Shown: positions 25,932 to 34,906, numbered from the stretch's first letter. The stretch is DNA of 64,000 nucleotides from JBAYJM01 sp041665065 (GCA_041665065.1 JBAYJM010000003.1:8621-72620), one strand, 5' to 3'. A program made the numbers and translations. The notes: a model not told the origin generated them from the sequence alone.

Positions 25932-26543
25932 TTACATTCCTCCACCAAATAACTTATCTAAAATAATCAAGTTTCCAAGATTGCCAGTACCCAATCCACT
26001 GTTGCCTAAAAGATTACTATTTCCGCCAAATACAGAATTAAGAATTAATAAATTGCCCAGTGAATTATTGCCAGTTGTTCCAGTGGTTCCAGTACCAAAT
26101 AGATTTAACCCGGTATCACCGCCAAAGAGCTCATTTAACAAGAACAAATTGCCCAAGTTATTGCTGCCGTCAGTACTACCTAAAATTCCCGTCCCTAATG
26201 TATTATTACCGCCGAAAATAGAATCCAGGATTAATAGATTGCCCAAGGAGCTGTTACCAAGTATACTTCCATTGCTAGCAGTGCTTGCCGTAGTGGCTGC
26301 GACTGTTCTAACGACGGTATTTGCCGCCTGAGTGGATCTTGGCTTACCAAAAAGATCATCGCTACCAGAAAACTTAATAACATCGGTATACTGGGATATT
26401 TTGCTTGGTCCGGATATTTTTTCATATCCAATTGGTGCAGTCGGTGTTTGTGCCATGGCAGTCATTGGAGAAATCACACCAACAACCCCCAAAGCCACTA
26501 CCATGGTGACGGTAGCCAAAGCCAACTTTTTAAATAAAGACAT
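25932..26543 (-). CDS. Exported protein with four LGNLxxLxxxFGG repeats
   Basis: 203 residues. A clear signal peptide ends at AMA-QTP (cleavage after about residue 31). After a 60-residue linker, the motif LGNLLILDSIFGG appears four times, at 100-112, 130-142, 162-174 and 189-201, with variants LGNLFLLNELFGG, LGNLLILNSVFGG and LGNLIILDKLFGG. The spacers are rich in Gly, Asn, Ser and Thr, with 27-32 residues per repeat. The protein ends straight after the fourth copy. Each motif could form a short amphipathic helix or a beta-strand; self-assembly on the cell surface is a guess. I know no family that matches. The downstream FAS1 gene suggests a surface role. Confidence 0.8.
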   Translation of the reverse strand: MSLFKKLALATVTMVVALGVVGVISPMTAMAQTPTAPIGYEKISGPSKISQYTDVIKFSGSDDLFGKPRSTQAANTVVRTVAATTASTASNGSILGNSSLGNLLILDSIFGGNNTLGTGILGSTDGSNNLGNLFLLNELFGGDTGLNLFGTGTTGTTGNNSLGNLLILNSVFGGNSNLLGNSGLGTGNLGNLIILDKLFGGGM

Positions 26544-26593
26544 ATATTTATATATTAAAAAATTAATAAATTTTTTTTCGACCTTTTGGAATT

Positions 26594-26632
26594 AAGGATC
26601 ACTTATTTTGTTTATATAGCTTCTTGATCCTT
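26594..26632. repeat. Inverted repeat upstream of the repeat-protein gene
   Basis: 8-bp arms AAGGATCA / TGATCCTT, 23 bases apart, about 50 bases before the start codon at 26543. A possible regulator site or stem in the leader. No clear promoter could be fixed around it. Confidence 0.35.
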
Positions 26633-26669
26633 GCGATAAATTAGACGCCAGTATTTTTTTATTATGACT

Positions 26670-26706
26670 AAAAAATCGACTTCATGTAAGATAAATGAAG
26701 CCGATT
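26670..26706 (-). terminator. Terminator of the FAS1 gene
   Basis: On the minus strand AATCGGCTTCAT pairs with ATGAAGTCGATT (one G-U pair) around a 9-base loop, followed by TTTTTT. It lies 36 bases after the FAS1 stop. Confidence 0.8.
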
Positions 26707-26741
26707 CATATTTAATTGTTTTTGTCTATTTACTAATATGC

Positions 26742-27320
26742 CTATTTACCAATAAGTACGGCGTCAATGCCCTGTATCACTCCATTAGATGCTATGAGAT
26801 CTGGGGCTATAATTTTAGCCCCATTTATAGTAATGACATTATCAGTACCTCCTATCGAAACCGTCGTATTATTTATACTCTCGAATGAATCACCAGCCCG
26901 TAGACTATCCTTTAGACGGGCTCCACTTACAATGTGGTTTTGCAAAACCTTAACTAAAAACTGCCTATCATTTACTAGCCTCTGTGCGGTTTTTTGATCA
27001 ATTTTTCCAAACGCCTTATCGGTTGGCATAAAGATGGTATATGGTCCACCCACATTGAATGACCCGTCTAGCCCAGACTGCAACATAGCAACAAAAAAAG
27101 TATTAAAATTACCCGTCGCACGTGCCAAAGACACAATATCCATGAGCTCGATATTATTGTTCTGGCTTGTAGATGATGTGGCGTCGATTTGCAAATTGTT
27201 ATTAGTTGTTTGAGACAATTGTTTAAAATTATTTTCTTTTTGGCCATTTGGATAAAAAATACCCAAACTGACAACCACAACAACTATAATTATTCCCAAA
27301 ATTAAAATCATCGCCCTCAT
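26742..27320 (-). CDS. Membrane-anchored fasciclin (FAS1) domain protein
   Basis: 192 residues: one N-terminal membrane helix (about 4-24), a polar linker rich in Asn, Ser and Thr (25-57), and a single FAS1 domain (about 58-192). Family marks are DIVSLARATGNFNTFFVA, the H1 box YTIFMPTDKAF, LVKVLQNHIVSGA and the H2-like GVIQGIDAVLI at the end. FAS1 domains mediate adhesion or bind small molecules. The domain is complete. A structured stretch upstream (27412-27567) may be its leader or a separate RNA. Confidence 0.9.
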   Translation of the reverse strand: MRAMILILGIIIVVVVVSLGIFYPNGQKENNFKQLSQTTNNNLQIDATSSTSQNNNIELMDIVSLARATGNFNTFFVAMLQSGLDGSFNVGGPYTIFMPTDKAFGKIDQKTAQRLVNDRQFLVKVLQNHIVSGARLKDSLRAGDSFESINNTTVSIGGTDNVITINGAKIIAPDLIASNGVIQGIDAVLIGK

Positions 27321-27411
27321 AATGATTTATTTTATTTATAACTTTCAATAACATAGCTAAAACAAGTTAAAACCCTATTAAAGATGAAGTGGACAATTTT
27401 TTTACCCAAAC

Positions 27412-27567
27412 AAAAAGGCACTCGCCTACTCGTTTGTGCCCCCTTGCACGACGCCAAAGCGTCGCCCATTTCACCTCACCCCCTTGGCAGAACCAGCCCT
27501 GCCAATGTCAGATATTGGTATTACATTTACGTCGTTTTTTAATCAAAATCTACTAAAAGAACTAGTT
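27412..27567 (-). ncRNA. Candidate structured RNA or leader upstream of the FAS1 gene
   Basis: A GC-rich island in AT-rich DNA with no ORF. Reading the minus strand: CCAAT/ATTGG (27502-27518), then TTGGCAG/CTGCCAA (27484-27505), CGACGC-CAAA-GCGTCG (27449-27464, as on the plus strand) and GGCAC/GTGCC (27417-27440) followed by TTTTT. The first two stems share bases 27502-27505, so they exclude each other, as in a switch. A TATAAT on the minus strand at 27574-27579 could start a transcript near 27567; the -35 is weak (TGATGC). CAAGGGGG occurs twice. It matches no RNA family I can name. An independent small RNA, or an attenuator for FAS1, are the two readings. Confidence 0.45.
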
Positions 27568-27607
27568 AAAGCTATTATATACTAATAATCATTAAAGCAT
27601 CATTAAT

Positions 27608-27982
27608 TTAAACCGAGGTGGCGTTAATTAATACGCTTATAACAAAGGAAACAATTGCATAAGATGATAAAACAAGTATTAACCCAATAATCGCATTAAA
27701 TAAAGCACTTCTGGCCTTTTTTATTTTTTCTTCATCTCCACCTGCGACCATCCACCTAAAACCGCTTAAAATTATCAGCAATACGGCAATTAATACGATC
27801 AAACTTAGAAATATCCTAACCAGTCTTGATATGAAAGTTATCAAATCAACATTTGGCAATCCAAAAGTCCCCGCTTCTAGTAAGCCAACATTTACCGCAG
27901 ACTGCCCAAACGTTAATGAAGGACAGAAAAAAAGTAAAATTAAAATACTAACTACAATATGGTTGAAATAATTTTTTTTCAT
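27608..27982 (-). CDS. VirB2/TrbC-like small membrane protein
   Basis: The start at 27982 (MKKNYFNHIVVSILILLFF) gives 124 residues; a longer frame to 28036 overlaps a hairpin. A signal peptide ends near FGQ (about residue 27); two membrane helices follow (about 47-75 and 95-120) separated by a short loop with FRWMVAGGDEEKIKKARSALF. This layout, with a Trp-x-x-Ala-Gly-Gly-x-Glu-x-Lys loop, is common in CPR genomes and falls in the TrbC/VirB2 pilin-like group. No VirB4 or other type IV secretion gene is in the window, so a conjugation role is not supported. Confidence 0.78.
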   Translation of the reverse strand: MKKNYFNHIVVSILILLFFCPSLTFGQSAVNVGLLEAGTFGLPNVDLITFISRLVRIFLSLIVLIAVLLIILSGFRWMVAGGDEEKIKKARSALFNAIIGLILVLSSYAIVSFVISVLINATSV

Positions 27983-28037
27983 AAGTTTTTGCCTAATAAC
28001 ACTTAACGCTGGCTCACCATCAAAATGACTAAACAAA

Positions 28038-28065
28038 AAAAACGCCTTCTGCCAAAGGTGTTTTT
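28038..28065. terminator. Terminator-like hairpin with no clear gene
   Basis: AAAAACGCCTT / AAGGTGTTTTT (one G-U pair) around loop CTGCCA, T-rich on both sides. No gene ends here in either direction; it may stop stray transcription between the divergent genes at 27982 and 28204. Confidence 0.5.
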
Positions 28066-28088
28066 ATTGCGATTTTTATCTTTTAATA

Positions 28089-28116
28089 ACTTAATTTATA
28101 AAAAATTAAGTATAAT
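28089..28116 (+). promoter_or_regulatory. Inverted repeat overlapping a -10 box
   Basis: Perfect 9-bp arms ACTTAATTT / AAATTAAGT with a 5-base gap (28089-28111), the last base being the first of TATAAT at 28111-28116. A bound dimer would cover the promoter. The arms are AT-rich, so chance is not excluded. Confidence 0.35.
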
Positions 28117-28203
28117 AATTTTAATCCTGCTCGTCTATTATATATCAACTGAAAATAATTAAAAAATTAAATAGAAATTATTGTTCAGATAATTTATAAC
28201 CGT

Positions 28204-28992
28204 ATGTCAAAAGCAGCATTTTTTGTTTTATTAATCACCTCAATTATTTTTCTTTTCTACGGCATACACTTGAGCATAGCCAAACAGAATGAAAATGGCG
28301 CCCTGCTCTATCCTCTATATGCCAATGATTTCAAAGCCATAAAAACAGATGTTGTTCAAAAAATAGCTAGCATCCCAAAGAATACAAATATTAACGACAA
28401 GACAAAACTGATTATACATGACGTAGGATTTATCTCTCAAGCCCCCAGGGGTAATTGGAGCGATGCGAGATTGCAGGATGGCTGCGAAGAAGCATCATCG
28501 TTAATGGCTTTTAATTGGGCCACAAAACAAAATAACCTAAGTGCGATTAAGGCGGAAGAGAAAATAGTCAGCATATCAAACTGGGAGAAACAAAAGATTG
28601 GCATTTTTAAAGATACCTCGGTACAAGATACTGCCGACAAAATATTGAGCGATAATCTAGGATTTAATAATTACGAAGTTAAAAAAGATATTTCCATCAA
28701 TGATATAAAAAATGAAATTTACAATGGAAATATAATTATAATTCCAGCCGATGGCAGAAAGCTAAATAACCCAAACTTTCGTCCTCCGGGGCCACTACAT
28801 CACATGTTGCTGATTATTGGCTATGATCCAGGTAAAAAGGAATTTATTACAAACGATCCCGGAACAAGACTGGGAGAAAAATATCGCTATAGTGAAAAAA
28901 TTATAGATAATGCCCTAAGAGACTATCCGACGGGAAACCACCTTAAAACAAACGAGATTAAAAAAAATATTATTGTTGTAAAACAGCTATAG
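28204..28992 (+). CDS. Exported C39-like papain-fold peptidase
   Basis: 262 residues, paralogue of the lipoprotein at 7805-8623. An N-terminal hydrophobic helix (about 5-25) with no lipobox suggests a membrane anchor or signal peptide. The domain starts near residue 70. Candidate catalytic residues: Cys94 (QDGCEEASS), His200 (PLHHMLL) and Asp218 (ITNDPGTR). The segments FRPPGPLHHML and ITNDPGTRLGEKYRY align with the first copy. Cell-surface proteolysis or peptide binding is likely; the substrate is unknown. Confidence 0.8.
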   Translation: MSKAAFFVLLITSIIFLFYGIHLSIAKQNENGALLYPLYANDFKAIKTDVVQKIASIPKNTNINDKTKLIIHDVGFISQAPRGNWSDARLQDGCEEASSLMAFNWATKQNNLSAIKAEEKIVSISNWEKQKIGIFKDTSVQDTADKILSDNLGFNNYEVKKDISINDIKNEIYNGNIIIIPADGRKLNNPNFRPPGPLHHMLLIIGYDPGKKEFITNDPGTRLGEKYRYSEKIIDNALRDYPTGNHLKTNEIKKNIIVVKQL

Positions 28993-29067
28993 GACTGCTC
29001 ATAACCATGGTGAAAGGTGAAAAAACATTTTTACAGAGTGGCCAAACCGCTACTGAACTGCTACGAA

Positions 29068-32000
29068 TTATAATTTTTCCTTAGGATTAATTACTGTAGC
29101 AAAAATAATTGGAACTATAAATAATGTTAAAAATGAAGAGATGGTTAGTCCAAAAATAACTGCGCTTCCAAGTGATTTCCAAACATCATTAGATAATGTT
29201 ATAGGAATCAAGCCCAAAATCGTACAGATTGAAGTAATAAATATAGCCTCTAGCCTTGATTTTCCTGCATCAACAATTGATTCAGTAAATTCTATATCGT
29301 GCTTTAAATTTAAATTTATTTTATCAATTAGAATAATAGCATTTTTTACCACAATTCCAAACAAAGCCAACACACCAATAAGCCCCGGAAAACTCAAAGT
29401 AATCCTTGATATAGCAAGTCCGAAGAATACGCCGATAAGCGCTAATGGGATTGTCATCAAAACAATAAATGATTTCTTAAATGAATTAAACTGAATAACT
29501 AATGTTGAGATAATTAACACAAAAGCAATTATCATGGCGTACAAAATGGAAGTGACTGATTCCGTATTCTGTTCATTTTCACCGCCATAAACAATACTAT
29601 AACCGCTTGGCAATTTATAATTTTTAGCAACTAAATCCTGGAATTTCTTTACTACATCATTTGGCCTTGTCTTGCCTTCAACTCCCGCAGATAAGAGAAC
29701 TGCTGATTTTTGATCAATACGAGTTAAAGAATTTACTGAAGGCGTCAACTTGATGGTTGCAACATCTTTTAAAAATACTGGCTGTTTTCGGTTATTTATA
29801 ATTTGTAAGTTTTCAATTGCTTCAAGATTGGGAATTTTATTTTCATCAAAAGTTGCGTTTACATCAATTTCTTTTCCATCCCTGATAACTGTAGTAATTT
29901 TTGTGCCGGCAATTGCCATTCTCATAACACCACCAACTGATGCGGAGTTTAAATTATAAAATTCCATTTTAATCGGATCAAGAAAAAAAGTATATTCTGC
30001 TGGCGCTTCCTTAAGAGATACTTCAGAATCAACTACGCCGGGTATTGAGTCCAAATACGGCTTTAAATCATTAGCAATCTTATCAATAGTTTGTAAATCC
30101 TTGCCATATACTCTGGCTTCAAATGCCGCTCCAGCTGGCGGACCGGAAGAAGGATTTGCCAAGGTAATAGTTGCGCCTTTTATATCCTTGATATCGTCTC
30201 TTATTGCATTTGCCAATTCAAAAGATTTGAGTTTCCTATCTTTTTTATCTTTTAAATTTATTGTAATGGAAGCAACATGAGATGACTGCGAAGATCCGCC
30301 ACTGAGAAATGAACTTCCTCCACCGCTACCAACAACCGTATCGAAACTCACTATCTCGGGATATTTCAAAAGCTTTTCTTCAACTTTTATAACGATGGAG
30401 TTTGTAACATTAACATTGGTTCCAATCGGTGCTTCAATACCTAAGCTAAGCGTAGTTTGATCAGAAACAGGAAAAAATTCGGTTGCCACAATTCCTGTTG
30501 CAAGCAATGCCGAACCGGCGATAAATAATGCAAAAGCGATTCCAATTACCGTAAACCTTATTTTTTTTGTTGACAATAGCTTCCTTAAAGTCCTCTCATA
30601 CCATGGCAGAATTAATTCCATACTGATAAAGCCATTCATAACTCTTCCCCAAATAGTCTTATGCTCCGTATGTGATTTTGTATTTAACTTTTCTTTAATT
30701 AAATCGTCATTTTCTGATTCAAGCTCAATGAGTTTTTTATTTTCTTCAAATTTTGATTTTAAATTTTTCTTCTTGTAAAAAAATACCATAAAAATCACCA
30801 AGCCAACCAAAACGATTCCAGCAATAATTCCAATTGGATTTTTTGTTGATAATGCAAATATAGCAATGGCAATCAAAACACCGATTGCAACAAAATATGA
30901 TTTTTTTGTAATTCTTGATCTTTCAAGCGTTGCCGCCAATGGAGGATTTATGACTAAGGCAACTATAAGCGAGGTTATAAGTGTTACTGATACCGTAATT
31001 GGGATTGATTTTATAAATTCACCAATAATTCCGGTTGAAAGAAGCAGGGGCAAGAATGCCCAAACCGTGGCTAAAGTAGTTGTCAGTAACACGCCTTTAT
31101 AGTCTCTTAAGACCAGCAACACAGCCTCCTCAGGAGTAAATTTGCCAGTCTTCATATATTGTTTTGTTGCCGTCACAACCACAATCGCATCATCAACAAG
31201 CAACCCCAAAGCCAGCAACAATGAAAAAATAGAAAGAAAATTCAAGCTAATTCCAGATGCAAGCATAGTTCCAAAAGTAATAAAGAAAACAAGCGGAACG
31301 GCAAGACCAGCCACAAAAGCTTCCTTCAACCCGACGATTAAAAGTAAAACACCAAAAACCAAAATTATTGTAAGAATAAAATCATGCGTCAATTGCTCAA
31401 AGTTGTCATTTATATCTTTGGAAGCGTCAACAATTGTAGTTGTTTTTATATCAGGATATTGCTTAAGCTGTTCTTCCAAGGTTTTTTTGCCCGACTCAAC
31501 TGTCTGAGGAATTGATTGTCCAACTTTTTTAATAATACTTAAAGTTACTGCTTGTTCAGGCGCTTGACCATTTGCTGATAACCTTGAAAAGACAGTTTTT
31601 TTAATTGCCTTTTCCTGGACTCTGGCAATATCTTTTAGATATACGATTCCGCCATTATCAGTATGTAAAATAGGAATATTCCCAAGAGCCTCGGCGTCAA
31701 AAAATCGCGAATCCGTCCTGATTGAATAATTGAATTCACTACCTTCAAAGGTTCCGGCTGGGACTGCTAAATTTGTGGCTCTAACTAATTGATTGGCAGA
31801 GTCAGTTGAAAGTGAAAACTGAACAAGCTTGTCGGGATCATAGGCAATCTGAAATTCCTTTTCATCGCCTCCGGAAACCTGGACTTCTCTAACGCCAGGG
31901 ATTTTTTCTAATTCATCCTTGATATCATCACCAATTCCCCTAAGAGTAAATCCGTCGTATGGACCGGTTATGGTAAACGTCCATATTGGTGAATCATCCA

Positions 32001-32505
32001 AAGAAATTTCTGTAACAACAGCATCATTAGCATCTTGAGGCAGATTGTTTTGTATTGAATTCACTTGGTCTTTCAAACGCCTTATGGCATCATCAACGTT
32101 TTCATTTGCATCAAATTCAACCGTAATGGCGCTTAGAGAATTGGCAGAATTTGAAGTGATTTTTTTTATTCCCTTGACTCCGGAAATTCCTGTTTCAATT
32201 TTTTTTGTTACAAGCTCTTCCATGTCTGCCGGTGAAACTCCCGGATAAACATCTGTCACAATAGCAATTGGAATTTTTACTTCGGGATTTGATTCTCTTG
32301 GTAAATTTACAAAAGAATAAATGCCCCAGGCGGAAATTAGCAGCAAAAGCAAAAAAACCACCTTTATATTTTTAACAAAGAAATATAAAAATCCTTTTTT
32401 AAGTGACTTATCAAAAGTCAGATTTTCTAAGTATTTATAATCACTAGATTTTTCTTCACCCGATAAATTGGCGGGTTCCGCTATTAATTTGATTTCTTCT
32501 GGCAT
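29068..32505 (-). CDS. RND-family efflux permease
   Basis: 1145 residues, the usual AcrB-like size, with 12 predicted membrane helices and two large extracytoplasmic loops (about 70-370 and 690-990). Marks: NLPRESNPEVKIPIAIV and YPGVSPADMEELVT after helix 1, GLLVDDAIVV in helix 4 (the proton-relay Asp pair), and GIVVKNAIILID in the second half. A Lys- and Glu-rich cytoplasmic insert of about 50 residues lies near 575-625. It forms an operon with its adaptor and a TetR regulator, overlapping or nearly touching. No TolC-type channel is in the window. Confidence 0.95.
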   Translation of the reverse strand: MPEEIKLIAEPANLSGEEKSSDYKYLENLTFDKSLKKGFLYFFVKNIKVVFLLLLLISAWGIYSFVNLPRESNPEVKIPIAIVTDVYPGVSPADMEELVTKKIETGISGVKGIKKITSNSANSLSAITVEFDANENVDDAIRRLKDQVNSIQNNLPQDANDAVVTEISLDDSPIWTFTITGPYDGFTLRGIGDDIKDELEKIPGVREVQVSGGDEKEFQIAYDPDKLVQFSLSTDSANQLVRATNLAVPAGTFEGSEFNYSIRTDSRFFDAEALGNIPILHTDNGGIVYLKDIARVQEKAIKKTVFSRLSANGQAPEQAVTLSIIKKVGQSIPQTVESGKKTLEEQLKQYPDIKTTTIVDASKDINDNFEQLTHDFILTIILVFGVLLLIVGLKEAFVAGLAVPLVFFITFGTMLASGISLNFLSIFSLLLALGLLVDDAIVVVTATKQYMKTGKFTPEEAVLLVLRDYKGVLLTTTLATVWAFLPLLLSTGIIGEFIKSIPITVSVTLITSLIVALVINPPLAATLERSRITKKSYFVAIGVLIAIAIFALSTKNPIGIIAGIVLVGLVIFMVFFYKKKNLKSKFEENKKLIELESENDDLIKEKLNTKSHTEHKTIWGRVMNGFISMELILPWYERTLRKLLSTKKIRFTVIGIAFALFIAGSALLATGIVATEFFPVSDQTTLSLGIEAPIGTNVNVTNSIVIKVEEKLLKYPEIVSFDTVVGSGGGSSFLSGGSSQSSHVASITINLKDKKDRKLKSFELANAIRDDIKDIKGATITLANPSSGPPAGAAFEARVYGKDLQTIDKIANDLKPYLDSIPGVVDSEVSLKEAPAEYTFFLDPIKMEFYNLNSASVGGVMRMAIAGTKITTVIRDGKEIDVNATFDENKIPNLEAIENLQIINNRKQPVFLKDVATIKLTPSVNSLTRIDQKSAVLLSAGVEGKTRPNDVVKKFQDLVAKNYKLPSGYSIVYGGENEQNTESVTSILYAMIIAFVLIISTLVIQFNSFKKSFIVLMTIPLALIGVFFGLAISRITLSFPGLIGVLALFGIVVKNAIILIDKINLNLKHDIEFTESIVDAGKSRLEAIFITSICTILGLIPITLSNDVWKSLGSAVIFGLTISSFLTLFIVPIIFATVINPKEKL

Positions 32506-32506
32506 A

Positions 32507-34300
32507 TCATTTACTTTGATTTATTTCGGTACTTGTTACTATCCTAACTTCATCACCCTCTTTGACCAATCTATTGCCTGAAATAATTATTTTAGTATCC
32601 AGCGGGAGTGTTGTACTTGCATTAACATTAATTTGAGCATTTTCACCATCCACACCCAACACATTAACAATTTTCTTTTTAGCCCTGCCATTATCATACA
32701 AAAATATATAGCTTTCATTTTGTCCCACATTAACTGCGGTTATTGGTATAAATATTGCTCCCGGCTTATCTGAAACTCTTGTTATTTCAAAAGAAATGGA
32801 TACTATAATCCCCGGATTGGGCAGATTGGGAACAGACTCGCTTTCAAAATCAGCTTCAACTAAAAATCTTTTAGTTGTGGCGTCTGCTGATGGAGAGATA
32901 CTTATAATTATTCCTTTAAAAATATTTCCGTTATTGTCCGTAATGGTGGCGGGCATACCGACCTGCAAAGAGTTTATATACGTTTGATCTACATAAGTTT
33001 GTATTTTTAACTTTGCCGTCTGACTCATGACTGCGACAACCTGCCCAGGAGAAACCGTATCACCGGCTGAGATCATCTTTTGGGTTATTGTTCCAGAAAT
33101 CGGAGCCTTGATTGTTAAATTATCAACCTGAATTCTGCTTAAATTCATCTGTCCGGCCAACAAATCAACTTGGCTTTGAGCACCATCAACCTGAGTTTTT
33201 CCGGCTGCCAAAACATTATTTAAATTTTGAGCCGCCGCATTTTCCTGTTGCTTTGCCAATTCATATGCTTTCTGCAAACTGTCTATAGTTGAACTATTAC
33301 TTAACTGGGTGTTTGATAAAGCCTGCTTAGCGCCATTAATTTGACCCAAAGCACCATTTATCTGATTTTGATAAGCAGACACCGCTGCTTGCAAACCCGA
33401 TAATGATGAACCGCTCGCAGAACTCTGCGGCAAATCAGTTGAAGTAATTGTATTTTGCAATAATACCTGAGTTGCATTTACCAACTGTTGGACTGATGTA
33501 GCCAAATCTTTTACCGCATCAACTTTATCGCCAACACTGGAAAAGGTTTTGCCTTGATATGATTTCAATTTGTTATTAGCTGTCAAAAAGCTGCTCTTGG
33601 CATTAGATAATGATTCGCTGTTTAAAGCTCCTAAATTTTTCTCATAACTAACAGAGACCTCATTGTTCTCATTAAAGCCAGTTATGTTATTTATGCCTAC
33701 AACGATAGAAGAGCTTATTCCCGCAACACTATCGGCTGTAACATCAGCATTTGTGACAATATCATCTTCTGATTGACTAGAAATATTTTTTCTATTTTCC
33801 AACGAAAGCCTTGCCTGTTCTGTGGCAATTTTAGACGTATCATAGGCTATTTGCGCCGATTTAAATGACTGTTCTGATGTATTGGCAATATTTTGTTTGG
33901 AAATAAGGGCATTGCCCAGTGCAGTTACTGTATTTTGATAATTCGCTTTTGCCGGATTTGCATCTACGCTATCGATTCTTGCAAGCACCTGGTCAGAAAA
34001 AATTTTATCTCCCACCTTAAAATCCAATCCTGAAATATTTCCCGAACCTTTTGAAACTATTTTTACCTCTTGGTCAGAAACCACCAAGCCCGGATATCTA
34101 ACTGTTTGTTTTAAAACTCCCCTATCGGCCATAGTTACAATACTTACCTCCTTAATGGCGACAATGGTATCTTGACCTACACCCTGTTTATTATTTTTTA
34201 AAGCAAAAACAAAAATAACAATAATTAAAATAATAACTACTATTATTCCAACAAGGACTTTAAATTTGTGCTTTTTGATACTAACAGAAAATTTTGACAT
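32507..34300 (-). CDS. RND efflux adaptor (HlyD/MFP family)
   Basis: 597 residues, longer than typical adaptors (350-450). N-terminal membrane helix (about 13-34), first half of the lipoyl domain (VVSDQEVKIVSKGSGNI), a very long helical hairpin (about 110-395, Gln-, Ser- and Asn-rich with several heptad stretches), then the second lipoyl half (LTIKAPISGTITQKMISAGD) and the beta-barrel. The long hairpin accounts for the extra length and may bridge a thick wall. Its gene precedes the permease by one base. Confidence 0.93.
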   Translation of the reverse strand: MSKFSVSIKKHKFKVLVGIIVVIILIIVIFVFALKNNKQGVGQDTIVAIKEVSIVTMADRGVLKQTVRYPGLVVSDQEVKIVSKGSGNISGLDFKVGDKIFSDQVLARIDSVDANPAKANYQNTVTALGNALISKQNIANTSEQSFKSAQIAYDTSKIATEQARLSLENRKNISSQSEDDIVTNADVTADSVAGISSSIVVGINNITGFNENNEVSVSYEKNLGALNSESLSNAKSSFLTANNKLKSYQGKTFSSVGDKVDAVKDLATSVQQLVNATQVLLQNTITSTDLPQSSASGSSLSGLQAAVSAYQNQINGALGQINGAKQALSNTQLSNSSTIDSLQKAYELAKQQENAAAQNLNNVLAAGKTQVDGAQSQVDLLAGQMNLSRIQVDNLTIKAPISGTITQKMISAGDTVSPGQVVAVMSQTAKLKIQTYVDQTYINSLQVGMPATITDNNGNIFKGIIISISPSADATTKRFLVEADFESESVPNLPNPGIIVSISFEITRVSDKPGAIFIPITAVNVGQNESYIFLYDNGRAKKKIVNVLGVDGENAQINVNASTTLPLDTKIIISGNRLVKEGDEVRIVTSTEINQSK

Positions 34301-34312
34301 AACAATTTGGAA

Positions 34313-34906
34313 TTAAATATTTTTTATATTATTTAAAATTAAATCTATATATTTATCTCTTGTTTCCGTTTTAGTAAAATCTACTCCCCAAAATTTATAG
34401 GCATATTGGCCAATAACCAATGGGTGCACAATTGAAGAAAATAACTGAAAAACCTTCATATTTATTATTTCCTGATCTTTAATGTCGGTTAATTCTCCAA
34501 TAACCTTATTTAATTTTTGATAATTATCTTTCATAATCTGCATTAAAGCGGAGGGAAGGGCTTCATCTTTAATCATTTTTAAAACAGACCCCCTGAAAGC
34601 ATCCGGACAACATAAATAATGATGGATAAATTCTTTTATAAATTTAATCAGCCGCTCCTGCGCCGATAATTTTTTATCCGATAACACAGCAAAAGATTTA
34701 TCAAATTTTTCCATCAAGTAGCCGATCGCTTCATTAATGATGTTTTCCTTTGAGCCATAATGATAGTTAATAGCCGCAACGTTGACATCTGCCAACTTCG
34801 CTATTTTTCTAATAGAAATACCAGCCAAACCTTCCGTTTTTATAATTTGGAGGGTAGCCTCGATTATCCTTTCTTTGGCCTTTTTTTCTAATTTTATGTC
34901 TTTCAT
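34313..34906 (-). CDS. TetR-family regulator of the efflux operon
   Basis: 197 residues. N-terminal helix-turn-helix with RIIEATLQIIKTEGLAGISIRKIAKLADVNVAAINYHYGSKENII, where the recognition helix ends in the usual YHY-x-K. The C-terminal ligand domain is divergent, as in the family. It lies 12 bases before the adaptor gene in the same operon, so it is probably a repressor of its own operon, released by a pumped compound. Confidence 0.93.
   Translation of the reverse strand: MKDIKLEKKAKERIIEATLQIIKTEGLAGISIRKIAKLADVNVAAINYHYGSKENIINEAIGYLMEKFDKSFAVLSDKKLSAQERLIKFIKEFIHHYLCCPDAFRGSVLKMIKDEALPSALMQIMKDNYQKLNKVIGELTDIKDQEIINMKVFQLFSSIVHPLVIGQYAYKFWGVDFTKTETRDKYIDLILNNIKNI

Noticed and set aside
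27608..28036. 142-residue version of the VirB2-like protein
   Set aside because: The first 18 residues are polar and precede the signal peptide; the ATG at 27982 fits better.
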